The notes under the pieces are model-generated. The model saw nothing but the letters and a program-made list of their open reading frames with translations. It was not told the origin of the DNA and did not search any database. Position numbers and translations under genes: made by a program. A stretch of 64,000 nucleotides of DNA from the NCBI GenBank assembly GCA_023614405.1, contig CM042684.1, positions 209,690,941 through 209,754,940 of the forward strand, in the 5' to 3' direction. Of this stretch, positions 11,195-21,616 are shown one piece after another. Each line of letters opens with the position of its first letter. The first letter of the stretch is position 1. Source of the stretch: Avena insularis (taxonomy: Eukaryota; Streptophyta; Magnoliopsida; Poales; Poaceae).

Positions 11195-12662
11195 TCCAGG
11201 AACACTAGCAACATGCTGGGATTCAACTACCACATACAGTGGAGCACCAGTTTGAAAGATGTTGCATCACCACACCTACTTGGATATATGTGGCCACGTG
11301 GATCATTGTTGTTTGGCAAACAACACATGCAATGTCACTCCAACATGTGTCCAACCATGTCTAGGAACCCAAGCAACATGATAGGGTTCAACTGCCACAT
11401 GCAGTGGGGCATCAGTTTGAAAGAGGTTGCATCACCACACCCACTTGGATGTGTGTGGCTATGTGGATCATTTTGGTTTGGAAAAAATAGATGTAATGTC
11501 ACTCCAACATGTGTCCAACTATGTCCAGTAATCCCAGGAACATGCTGGGATTCAACTTCCACATGCAATGGAGCACCAGTTTGAAAGATGTCGTGTCACC
11601 ACACCCACTTGGATGTGTGTGGCCATGTGGATCATTCTGATTTGGCAAAAACACATGAAATGTCACTCCAACATGTGTGCAACCATGTCCAGGAACCCTA
11701 CCAATATGCTAGGATTTAACTGCCACATGCAATAGAGCACCAGTTTCAAAGAGGTTGCATCACCGCACCCACTTGGATGTGTGTGTGTCCATGTGGATCC
11801 TTGTGGCTTGGCAAAAAAAACACATGCAATGTCACTCCAACATGTGTCCCACCATATCCAGGAACCCTAGCAATATGCTAGGATTCAACTACCACATGCA
11901 GTGGAGCACCAGGTTGAAATATGTTGCATCACCACACCCAATTGGTTGTGTGTGTGTGTGGCAATGTGGATCATTGTGGTTTGGAAAAGAATGCATGCAA
12001 TGTCACTCCAACATGTGTCCAACCATGTCCAGTAAGCCCAGGACATGCTGGCTTCAACTGCCACATGCAATGCAGCACTAGTTTGAAAGATGTCGTATCA
12101 CCACACCCACTTGGATGTCTGTGGCCATGTGGATCATTGTGGTTTGGAAAATATCGCATGCAATGTCACTCCTACATGTGTCCAACCATGTCCAGTAACC
12201 CTACCAACATGCTGGGATTCAACTCCCACATGAAGTGGAGCACCAGTTTGAAAGATGTTGCATCACCACACCTACTTGGATGTGTGTGGGCATGTGGGTC
12301 ATTGTGGTTTGGCAAATAACACGTTCAATTTCACTCCAACATGTGTCCAACCATGTTCAGGAAACCTAGCAACATGCTGGGATTCAACTGCCACATGCAG
12401 TGGAGCATCAGTTTGAAAGAGGTTGCATCACCACACCCACTTGATGTGTGTGGACATGTGGATCATTTTGGTTTGGAAAAGAACACATGCAATGTCACTC
12501 CAACATGTGTCCAACCATGTCTAGTAAGCCCAGGGACATGCTGGCTTCAACTGCCACATGCAATGCAGCACCCGTTTGAAAGATGTCGTATCACCACACC
12601 CACTTGGATGTGTGTGGCCATGTGGATCATTGTGGTTTGGCAAAGAACACATGCAATGTCAC
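11195..12662 (+). repeat. 165-bp satellite, block 1 (about 9 units)
   Basis: Tandem units of about 165 bp. Landmarks repeat in fixed order: CCAACATGTGTCCAACCATG, AGGAACCCTAGCAACATG, GGGATTCAACT, GGAGCACCAGTTTGAAAG, GTTGCATCACCACACCCACT, GGATGTGTGTGGCCATGTGG and TTGGCAAAGAACACATGCAA. Units are diverged by point changes and small indels but keep their length. The block is cut on the left by a minus-strand LTR and on the right by the composite insertion, whose flanking GTCAC is part of the monomer. I do not recognise the satellite as a named family. Confidence 0.92.
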
Positions 12663-13450
12663 TGATATGGGGTGACCCGATCTTCTCAGCAAGCTCTTGT
12701 CGATGATATGGTGGATGATAGATAATTAGTGTGTAGCTATGATCTCTTCTGCTCGATCCCTGATGCCAGTGCAACAAATCTCGAACCTTGTAGGATATTC
12801 ACAACACCACACTCTTGCGCAAGCAGCCGTGACCATGAACGGTAGTATGCAATCTACTAATTCCCAATGGAACAACAGATCACACTCAATTATAGTTGGT
12901 AAATTCGAACACAGGGTAATTCCAGAGGTTCTATGAAAGAAACAACTCCAAAATATTTTACCGTGGTCTGAAACCCTAATTACGGCGCCCCCATCTATTT
13001 ATGAGTCCGGGGGTGCGGCGGCTAAGCGGTGACCGAGTTGGTCCCACCCAACTAGGGTACAAACCGACCCAAAATTGGGTTCGGCTCAGAGTTCTGCCGT
13101 GGCAGAATTTTGGCCCGTTTCTCTGCCTCGGCAGCCTGCCGTGGCAGAAAAGGACTTTGTTTCTATGCCGCGGCAGAAAAGCACGTCGTTTCTCTGCCGC
13201 GGCAGAGATCCTGCCATGTGTTGATCTTCTTCTTGGTAGCTCCTTGCGCTTCCTCCCTCTCCTCCCTCGTGCATTCTTCATTGATCAACATGCCATACTC
13301 CATATGCTTCAGCTCCTCGCTCCGTGCTACGCCTTCTTCTCCCATGTACCTGATCATACAATAGCACAAAGACTTAGGCAATATAAAGTTCTTATAAGTG
13401 AAAGCATCATGGTCAACTAGGAATGAATTCACCTGATAGTCATTATTGAT
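12663..13450 (-). mobile_element. LTR-like region of the minus-strand unit
   Basis: Read on the minus strand it ends CCCCATATCA at 12663, next to the target duplication. It contains a TATA-like CATAAATAG (about 12996-13004) followed by a GC-rich start region and GGGTTTC, consistent with U3-R-U5. The inner boundary is not clear; I set it at the end of the adjoining reading frame. A cluster of five TGCCGYGGCA palindromes sits in its U3 part. The partner LTR should lie right of 16512 but I cannot align one. Confidence 0.5.
13095..13204. repeat. Palindrome array, left cluster
   Basis: Five copies of the 10-bp palindrome TGCCGYGGCA or a one-base variant, at 13095, 13124, 13137, 13166 and 13195. 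Three of the four spacings are exactly 29 bases. The intervening words are similar (CAGAAAAG...GTTTCT). Confidence 0.8.
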
Positions 13451-15070
13451 TTAACTCAATATTTCCTTCCAGTTCAAGCAGTCAGAATCATCATAATACT
13501 TGTATATATCCTCATCATCCTCCCTTTCTTCATGAAAAGCCATCCACGGCTTTGGGTAAGCTGAAAGTGGAAGAAACAAAAAGAACAACATGTACGCAAA
13601 GTATATGTATATATAACATGTTGTATTATTGTTGTTCACATGAAAAGTATGTCCAATATACATCAAGCAACTTAAATTGCAGGTATAAGTGAAGTACAAA
13701 GAATCATGATCATGGTGAAAAACAACTAAATAGACAGTCTTGTTCTTCAATATTAAATTCAGCTTCCTCAAAGAAGATCTATGATCAAATTTGTGGACAA
13801 GATCAAACCAATTCAATATGTGTGAAAACCAAATTGATTCACACCATGCTTCAACTGCGATACTCTGATTAATATGAACATGATCATGTTGTCCAGTATG
13901 GAAGATGCAACTCAATTTGCAAATATAAGTGAAGTATAGAGCAGTAGCACAGCTAGACAAAGACTTTTGGGAGAAACACAATGGATATGAAAACTTGGGT
14001 TCTATTCTAGCAAGATTACAACGATCCAACATAGGTAAAATTACTTGTGTTGGCTGCATTATATCAACTAGATCTGAATTTAGTTTCATATTATCACAAA
14101 TTTTAGCATATATCCCACAACACAAAGTCGTCGACACACAACATGTATGGCTGAAAACAACATGTTTCAGTTCAGCGATTCTATCACAAATAATGCATAT
14201 GTGATCCACAAGAAAATTTTCATGCATGCTATATTCACCAATAAGATTGAAATTGAAACAAGGAGAATATGTGCTAGAATTCAGAAATGAAATTTCAGAA
14301 ATCTTATCCATAGCACAACTCATACTCATAGGTTCATTTAGCATGCTGGAATACACAATATCAGTAGGTGGTATTCGAGCAAGTATTTCTTTATGTGTAA
14401 TCAGTACCACATGATCAAAATTTGAATTGGGTAAACTATCACATGATGTTAAAACATTAGTGCAATGCAAATCACAAGGAGGCTTCAGTAAAGGAAAAGA
14501 CTCACAATATGTCGCACATGTTGGCTGAAGCTCCAAATCAGTACCAATGTCATCAACAATCTCCTCAGTTGTAGTACGTACTAACACATTCTCCACAAGT
14601 GACAATGCACAGTGCAATGATACAGGTTGTAAAACAGACGGCTCCCTTTCTTCAAAAGCAACCTAGATATCACAAGAAACAATACTAGGAGTAGAGATGA
14701 TTACATTAGTAGAAACCTCAATTATATCATCAACTCTCATGCTCGTTTCTTCTACGAAACAATCAACATGTGGTTTTATATTGGTGGTTACAGGTGCACA
14801 TAGGTTTTGACGCCTAATCTGCTGAAATTGCTTAATACATGTACGTGATAACCAAGTGTGCTTATCATTCCAAACGATCGAAGGATCAGAACACTCACTA
14901 CCAAACACAACCTGAAATTGATTACACCACTTTGTTCCCAACATGATATGACAGGAGTTAAATGCTCTAGGAACGACAAAACAAGAAATCACCCTGCTAG
15001 GACCATAAATGGTGAGAGGAACAGATGCGATCTGAGTAACTAAGAGTGCATGACCAGAAGTTGCTAACAT
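13451..15070 (-). pseudogene. Protease end plus long cysteine-rich reading frame, non-autonomous gypsy unit
   Basis: One frame from 15070 to 13451 interrupted by a single TAG (14663-14665). The first part has the second half of a gypsy-type aspartic protease (VISCFVVPRAF, HIMLGTKW, the position where active elements have ILLGRPW). After the stop, 388 codons stay open and match no domain I know. This part is unusually rich in Cys, His and Ile, with an internal duplication: a SLYFTYTCNLSC-like block occurs twice, about 90 residues apart, each followed by a histidine-rich stretch. RT and integrase are absent, so the protein cannot support transposition alone. The long open frame beside a broken protease suggests either recent decay or selection on this segment. 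Confidence 0.6.
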
Positions 15071-15354
15071 AAATGGTTTTTTAATGTACTTGTGTATAAT
15101 TGTTGATTTTCAACAACCTCAACACTAACCAAATTTATGTAAGAACAAGTATCAATGGTAGTAGCAGCTTGTCTACCACTAATTTCTATGATGAAGTGGA
15201 ACAAACCCGACGTAGGTACCACTCCTGACTCCTCTTCCCAAAATGTGTTGCTGCAGTAGGATTGTAATGGAAAGGGATAATCGTTTGCATCCTTTTTCTG
15301 CATCACATCAACACTACTAGAAGACATGATTAGTACATTAGTGCACAAAACCAA
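15064..15354 (-). pseudogene. N-terminal half of the aspartic protease, minus-strand unit
   Basis: Contains the active-site region as IDTCSYINLVS. Aspartic proteases need D-[ST]-G, so glycine has become cysteine here. The frame ends at 15064 and the protease continues in another frame from 15070, so one frameshift separates the halves. It lies just upstream (minus sense) of the long frame at 13451-15070, in the order protease then unknown domain. Confidence 0.6.
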
Positions 15355-16459
15355 AATCTGGTGGTGGAGCTCTCACAACTCACTCACAACTGACAAAAAG
15401 GAGATCTTACCGTTCCAAAGTGAATAGAGATGCTTTACCAAACGGAATCAAAGACTTATGCACTGATGTGATGAAGTGAATATCAAAGGTATAGAGAACA
15501 ATCGTAGGGCAAACAGGTTATTTATGGTGGAGCTATAGGTATGGTATCATGTCTACACCACAAACAAGTCCTAGTGTTGATCATACAAATACCCAAGAAA
15601 CACACACATGGAGAAAAACGTGGCAATGCAACTATGAAGGGTGTTGCACTACTCTCGAGAGACACTAGCAAAGCACAAAGTAAACATGCACAAGATTGCT
15701 CAATCTACCGGTGCACAAATATCTCACTAGGCCTCTTGGTCAAATTCTCTTCCTTTTTTGTATAGCTCTTTTTTTGCTTATCTTTTTGCTTTTTCTATTG
15801 CTATCTTGTTTTTTCTCTCTTTTTTTGATTTTATAGATAACACACGGCCAATTACAAAGAACAACACCAAAATCCTAAGGTCAGCCTGTAAGAGCGGAAA
15901 CTAGTCTCAATGGGCAAGTTCCTACACCTATGTAATAGAATGGCTATGGCTAAGGCTGAAGGAAAAGTGCAAATCCACACTTTGTAAAAATTCCTGCCGT
16001 GGCAGAAAAACAGGGCAAAATCGTGTCGTGGCAGAAAATCCTGCTGCGACAGAAAAACACGTCAAAAACGTGCCGCGGCAGCGAATCCAAATCGTGGCAG
16101 AATAGGACTCACAGCAGGAAAATAAGCTGTTTCCATGCCGCAGCAGAGTCGGTAGGAATTTTTTTTTAATTCCGACTTGGCCAAGAGTAAACAACTAGGA
16201 CTCTTAGATTAGAGCGGATCTGACCTTGTGGTGGCGGAAACAATGGTGCATTCGGCTAGAACAAAACTAGAAAAACAGATCTATGAAGAATAGATCTAGA
16301 TCTAAACTAAAGGATGAACACGACCAGCAACTATTACTCGTCTACGATGCAATCTAGGCTATGGCAACTCTTTTTGTGGGGCTTTTTCTGTATAGGAGTA
16401 AAAACACTCTCTAATCTATGGATGGATTTGTGGATTGCTTACCGAGGCAACGAGGATAT
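15355..16459. other. Leader region of the minus-strand unit
   Basis: About 1.1 kb without coding sequence. It includes a long T-rich run (15750-15835, A-rich on the minus strand), a second cluster of TGCCGYGGCA palindromes (15995-16144) and, to the right, the duplicated primer-binding segment. By position it is the 5' leader of the minus-strand unit, or part of its LTR. Confidence 0.45.
15995..16144. repeat. Palindrome array, right cluster
   Basis: Copies or close variants of TGCCGYGGCA at 15995, 16024, 16042, 16071, 16090 and 16135. Two spacings are again 29 bases. Linkers are A-rich (CAGAAAAACA...CGT). Confidence 0.7.
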
Positions 16460-16524
16460 CTGATACCAAGATGATATTGCTCACCGAGTAAACCCAGTGC
16501 TCTGATACCAAGATGATATTGCTC
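16460..16524 (-). promoter_or_regulatory. Duplicated primer-binding site
   Basis: On the minus strand, TGGTATCAGAGC (complementary to the 3' end of initiator methionine tRNA) ends at 16498. The segment CTGATACCAAGATGATATTGCTC occurs twice, at 16460-16482 and 16502-16524, so an LTR-end/primer-site unit has been duplicated 42 bases apart. The LTR end before the site would be ATATCA, as at 12663. Confidence 0.6.
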
Positions 16525-16723
16525 TCTAATCTATCGAGCGAGGAACCCTGGATCGCTAGCTGTGCACCCTGGCGAGGCATCACTGCCCCTAGGAGTGCAC
16601 AGATTTTGCTGCTGCGTGTTTTGCTTTAGTTTGGACAGGATCTTTGGGCAGATTTTTGTGTGACAGATCACTAGGAGCAACACAAGATATTTTAGATCAG
16701 TGAAGGCTGGAACAATATAGGAT

Positions 16724-17214
16724 ATGATGGATCTTCAGGACAATGTCGGTGGTTTGTCAGCAAGGGACGTGCACACTGATTTTTTAGACATGACGAATCG
16801 TGTACCCGTTGATTTGTCAAAAAGGACATGGTACCTACTACATACTGCAACCTCAGCAGAATACAAGTTATGGGAAGAGACAATGCAAGTTGGTTTTCGC
16901 TTATGTGTTGATCTTTCTCTAGATCTGCAGTTTGACGACAATATCGCTTATCGTCTTGCAAAAAGGCGTGAGGATGTGCGAATTTTCCGATGGTGGAATG
17001 TGGACACACGTACGCGAGGTGTCTCAATGAATACTATTTGGGAGGACTACAAAAAAAATTACGTGCTAAATTTTTGGCACCATTAGAGATAGAGGACAAG
17101 GTGATTGTTCCGGAGGATGTTGTACCATTGGGTGGGCTGAATTTGCAACTCAACAAGGTACAAGGCGATGCTTGCATGACAGTTGACAAGGGCCAGCGTT
17201 GGAATTTATTTTAG
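16724..17214 (+). pseudogene. Segment upstream of the + strand protease, possible gag remnant
   Basis: Two overlapping frames (16724-17086 and 16990-17214) give one decayed reading frame leading into the protease. The second contains a CGHTYARC-type knuckle on a Cys/His-poor background and runs into the protease-linked segment RWNLF, then a TAG at 17212-17214. The upstream part (many Asp, Arg and Trp) matches no domain I can name. Position between leader and protease suggests gag. Confidence 0.4.
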
Positions 17215-18290
17215 GCGCAGTGTATGATCAAAGGCAAACCGTGCAAGTTGATTGTTGATGGAGGAAGCTGTACTAATGGCATTAGCAAGGCAATGGTGGC
17301 AGCGTTGGGGTTGTCCACATGGCATATTCCTAAACCTAAGCATCTACAGTGGTTCAATAGTTGCGGTATGGTGAAGGTAACTCATAAGGTGCGTGTGCCA
17401 TTACAGTTGGTGATTATGTTGATGAGATTGAGTGCGATGTGTTGCCATTAGAGGTATGTGGGTTGTTACTTGGTCGTCCATGGTAGTATGATCGCAATGT
17501 TACACATGCTGGAAGAGCAAATACATATTCTTTTGTGCATGGTGGCAAACAGCAGACTTTGAAGCCTATGCGGGATGACCACATAAAGTCTGATGTAGAG
17601 CTGGTGGTACATAAGGAGAAGGTGCGCAAGGCTAAGCCAAAATCTAGGCTAGCTAAGGTGCAGGATGGAGAGCATGATGCACAATGCGACAATGTTGATA
17701 TTGCTTTAGCTATGCCTGTAGATGACAAGCCAATGGAACTTGTTAGTGACAAGCCAGTTGAAGTGCATCCTCTTATTGCTGAGAGGAAGGATGTTGCAGC
17801 ATGTGTTGAGAAGGTTGTTTGTGTTGACACAGGTGTTCAGACGGATGATAGTTGTGCTCCTGATGTTCTAGTGCATGTGGTGCAGCGGGGTAACAAGAGC
17901 AGACTTGTTAGCACACCTGTGAGGCGTTTTTTGGGACAGTTGTGCGGATGCATAGAGGCAAGGATGGACATGTTCGTCAGTTGTGTGGTTCATGCATTAC
18001 TCATCTCATGCCAGGTCGTGCAAAGAAGGTCCTTGTTCAGCAACCACGGGTTCCAACAAGAGTTGAGAAGAAGAAGACTGTGGCACCTAGGTCCAAGCTC
18101 GTATGGAGACGCAAGGAGGTGCAGGCGCCAAGGGCTATATCAAGTCGAGTAGGCCAAGAGGGAGGATGTGGTGAGGAAGGCAAGCAAGACTTGAAGATGG
18201 CGAAGACGAGTGAAGCGATTGTTCATATCACGCCACCTTTCCGACCCAACCCGCAAGCGTTGGGTACAACGCTTCTTGAAGGGGGGATGA
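17215..18290 (+). pseudogene. Gypsy aspartic protease with unknown C-terminal extension, broken
   Basis: The frame after the TAG at 17214 reads IVDGGSCTN, the active-site motif of gypsy proteases in the form common among plant elements (D-G-G in place of D-T-G). A one-base deletion near 17402 shifts the rest: IECDVLPLEVCGLLLGRPW follows in another frame, and directly after it a TAG at 17484-17486 replaces what is normally a glutamine codon. From about 17535 a further 205 codons are open, lysine- and valine-rich, with no domain I recognise. No RT, RNase H or integrase follows; the polypurine tract comes directly. This is a protease-only, non-autonomous unit, parallel to the minus-strand unit on the other side. 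Confidence 0.7.
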
Positions 18291-18836
18291 TGATATGGGC
18301 ATGAAGGAGGAGGTGAAGCCTAATTTCAAGACTCCAGCAAGCTAGGTGATGCGGGCGCATCCCATTGATGATTAGCATGCTAGGACGACCTACGATATGT
18401 AATGATAAGTCTAAGGTTGTGTCAAATATTGTTGCTATGTTATTGAGTCCGAGTCCAGGTTAGGTTCGAGTCCGTTTGTGTGTTCGGTTTGGGTCTATCC
18501 AACCGACTAGTTGTAGGCCTCCTATATAAAGGAGCCAGCCACCTAGGGTTTAGGGGAGTTCAGTTGTTTAGTCTACAAACTATATTGTGCTCCACCATGT
18601 ATCATCCCTCCGGGGACGACGATACCGTTAATCATATTATTGTTGTGGAGGTTCTTGTGTTCATCAAGGATTGTTGTGCTCAGGTTTGAGGCGTGGTGAT
18701 CTTCATCACGTTACTTGCTGGATTGATTCCTCTTCTTCAGGTTGCGTTCATCACGTAATTGGGAGATTACCTACCTGGTTGAGTCGCTGTGAAAGATAGA
18801 GACAAAACTCAAGGATCACCGGTGTGATCCGTATCA
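18291..18836 (+). mobile_element. 3' LTR of the + strand unit (546 bp)
   Basis: Preceded by the polypurine tract GAAGGGGGGATGA. Begins TGATATGGGC and ends GATCCGTATCA, next to the GTCAC target duplication. A TATA box (TATATAAA, 18523-18530) lies mid-LTR. The 5' end of the whole insertion begins with the same nine bases, TGATATGGG, but then diverges completely, so no matching 5' LTR is present. Confidence 0.75.
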
Positions 18837-19944
18837 GTCACTCCAACATGTGACCAACCATGTCTAGGAACCTTAGAAATATGCTGGGATTCAAATGCCA
18901 CATGCAATAGAGTACCAGTTTGAAAGAGGTTGCATCACCACACCCACTTGGATGTGTGTGTGGCCATGTGGATCATTGTGGTTTGGCAAACAACACATGC
19001 AATGTCACCCCAATATGTATCCAACCATATCCAGGAACCCTAGCAACATGCTGGGATTCAACTGCCACATACAGTGGAGCACGAGGTTGAAAGTTGTTGC
19101 ATCACCGCACCCACTTGGATGTTTGTGGCCATGTGGATCATTGTGGTTTGGTAAAGAACACACGCGATATCACTCCAACATGTGTCCAACCATGTATAGG
19201 AACCTGAACAACATGATCAGATTCAACTGCCACATGCAGTGGAGCACCAGTTTGAAATAGGTTGCATCACCACACCCACTTGGATGTGTGTGTGTGGCAA
19301 TGTGGATCATTGTTGTTTGGAAAATAACACCTGCAATTTCACTCCAACATGTGTCCAACCATGTCCAGGAACCATAGCAACATGATGGGATTCATCTACC
19401 ACATGCCGTGGAGCACCAGTTTGAAATAGGTTGCATCACCACACCCACTTGGATGCGTGTGCGTGGCCATGTGGATCATTGTGGTTTGGAAAATAACACA
19501 TGCAATCTCACTCCAACATGTGTCCAACCATGTCCAGGAACCCTAGCAAGATGCTCGGATTCAACTGCCACATGTAGTGGAGCACCGGTTTGAAAGAGGT
19601 TGCAACACCGCACCCACTTGGATGTGTGTGTGGCAATGTGGATCATTGTGGTTTGGAAAAGAACACACTAAATGTCACTCCAACATGTGTCTAACCATGT
19701 CTAGGAACCCTAGCAACATGATGGGATTCAATTACCACATGCACCGGAGCACCAGTTTGAAAGAGGTTGTATCACCACCCACATTTGGATACGTGTGTGT
19801 GGACATGTGGATCCTTGTAGTTTGTCAAAGAACACATGCAATGTCACTCCAACATGTGTCCAACCATGTCTAGGAACCCTAGCAACATGCTGGATTCAAC
19901 TGCCACATGCAGTGGAGCACCAGTTTGAAAGAGGTTGCATCACC
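18837..19944 (+). repeat. 165-bp satellite, block 2 (about 7 units)
   Basis: Same monomer and orientation as block 1, continuing it across the GTCAC duplication. Some units carry extra GT pairs in the GGATGTGTGTG tract, giving small length differences. Ends at GTTGCATCACC where the copia LTR begins at 19945. Confidence 0.92.
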
Positions 19945-21585
19945 TGTTGGGTTCCGTAGCAGAAAACAAAAAATTTCTATCTACTCGAACACTAATACCA
20001 GGATCTATACTATGTAGACATAAGTAACGGATAAGGAATACAGTATTCATACCTTTGCAGAGAGAGGCACGCTTTACGCAGGAAGGCGTATATTGATGAA
20101 GACGAGCAGCACCCCAAGTGTGGTGCCTCCAAAGTTCGTTACACGTCTGGTGTAGGGGACGTCAATCGGGCTCCGATCCAGCTGAGCAGCGGAAGAAGTA
20201 GATGTCGGATCGCCGATCACACGACGGTAGTGTGAAGGTGGAGAACTCAACCACGAGGTCCTCCCCAATATTACGGGGAAGTCCTCAGCAGATGAGAGAG
20301 AGAGAATGAGAGGAAATGGGTGATTTCCAAGGGGGAGGGGGCCCCTTTATATAGTGGGAGGGGGGCACACCACCCAGGGGCCAGGCGGTGTGGGACTAAT
20401 CCCACACCCGCCAGCCACCTTGGGGAAGCCGCCGGCCCTAGGTGGGCCCCACTGGGGTGGCCCACCAGCCCTAGGCCGGCTGGCCCCTACTCCCTAGGCG
20501 CCTTACCCACTTGGGCCTCCCTTCGGGTGAGGCCCATTAGCAATATAGTGCCTTCAAAAATAAAATAAAATATATATTTAACATTAATTCTCCAATTAAC
20601 ATTCAAATACACATATTATATTATTCCTTCACTCCGGAACACCTTCCGGACCCCTTCCGATCTCCATCGGATGTTACCGAAACTATTCCGGTTTCTCTCT
20701 CTCTATTTCTCATACGATACCTCATCTACCCTAAGCGTCTCTACCCTTAAGCGTGACATCCTTCGGTTCAGAAACACTCCGGACATGACAGAGACAACTC
20801 TCATATCAATGATCAACAGAGGGACCTGGATGGCCATGTGACCCCCGTGCGTTTCGCGAATACAATCGCTCGAACCGTGAGATAGTCGTTCCCCATTCCC
20901 TTTGTCATACGATACCCAATTCATGCGAGACTTGATCTTCCGTATCTCCATACCTTAGTTTGATCTTGTTACCGATGAACTTGTTTTCTCATTCTCATGT
21001 CGTTGCATTCCGTGACCTAGTCACATGCTTGCAAGCTTCATTAATGCAACGTCACCAAGATGGCCACATGTATCTGTCCGTTACATGGACTAGACAAATC
21101 CTGGTCTTGATATGTACTCCTCTACGCATTCCTTCGGAAAACCTGAGTGGCACCTTTTTGATCACCCTGTTACGAGATGATTCTTGATAACCATCTAAGC
21201 TTCTTTTAGAATGGTGATTTGTATTACCTCACAGTCAAAGGATCAGGTTGTTAGGTTCTCTATGTTTTATCATCAATGGTGAACTTTGTAACTAGATCTC
21301 ATTAAGATATAACGGTCGGATGTTTGTCTATCATGTTATTCAACTAATAACATGACCTCATTGTTAGTTGGCATAAATGCCCATGATCTTGAAACACATA
21401 CCATCCTCATGACCAATGAACTAGTTCCCTAGAGGTAACTAGAGACACGTTTTGTTTGCATACCACATGTGTATTAACTTTTCGTATTAACACAGTTATA
21501 GCACAGTATGAAACGTATTATGAACATACAGGAGATATATCAAATAATACACTTTATTATTTGCCTCTAGGGCATAACTCCTTCA
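19945..21585 (-). mobile_element. 3' LTR of copia element 1 (1641 bp)
   Basis: Starts TGTTGGG on the + strand as drawn and ends CCTTCA; on the minus strand this reads TGAAGG...CAACA. A minus-strand TATA box (TATATAAA, 20346-20353) is present. The adjacent block at 21586 (GTCTCCCACTTGC on +) is the polypurine tract AAGTGGGAGAC on the minus strand. The first 460 bases match 26548-27006 closely; the differences are mostly transitions, many at CpG. Confidence 0.9.
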
Positions 21586-21616
21586 GTCTCCCACTTGCAC
21601 TAGAGTATAAACAAAA

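Larger units (their letters stand above)
12663..18836. mobile_element. Composite insertion of two head-to-head non-autonomous gypsy units
   Basis: Flanked by GTCAC at 12658-12662 and 18837-18841, which together restore an uninterrupted satellite unit, so the whole 6.17 kb behaves as one insertion. It starts TGATATGG and ends CGTATCA. Inside, the left part (12663 to about 16525) reads on the minus strand: LTR-like sequence, an open frame plus protease, and a primer-binding site. The right part (about 16700-18836) reads on the + strand: protease, polypurine tract and a 546-bp LTR. Neither half contains RT, RNase H or integrase. The left half's LTR end and the right LTR's end are similar in inverted orientation (TGATAYGG). 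Whether this is one rearranged element or one inserted into another is unresolved. Confidence 0.7.

Noticed and set aside
11195..12662. Regular direct repeats that might suggest a CRISPR array
   Set aside because: The entire 165-bp unit repeats with no unique spacers, and all surrounding sequence is plant retrotransposon. It is a satellite.
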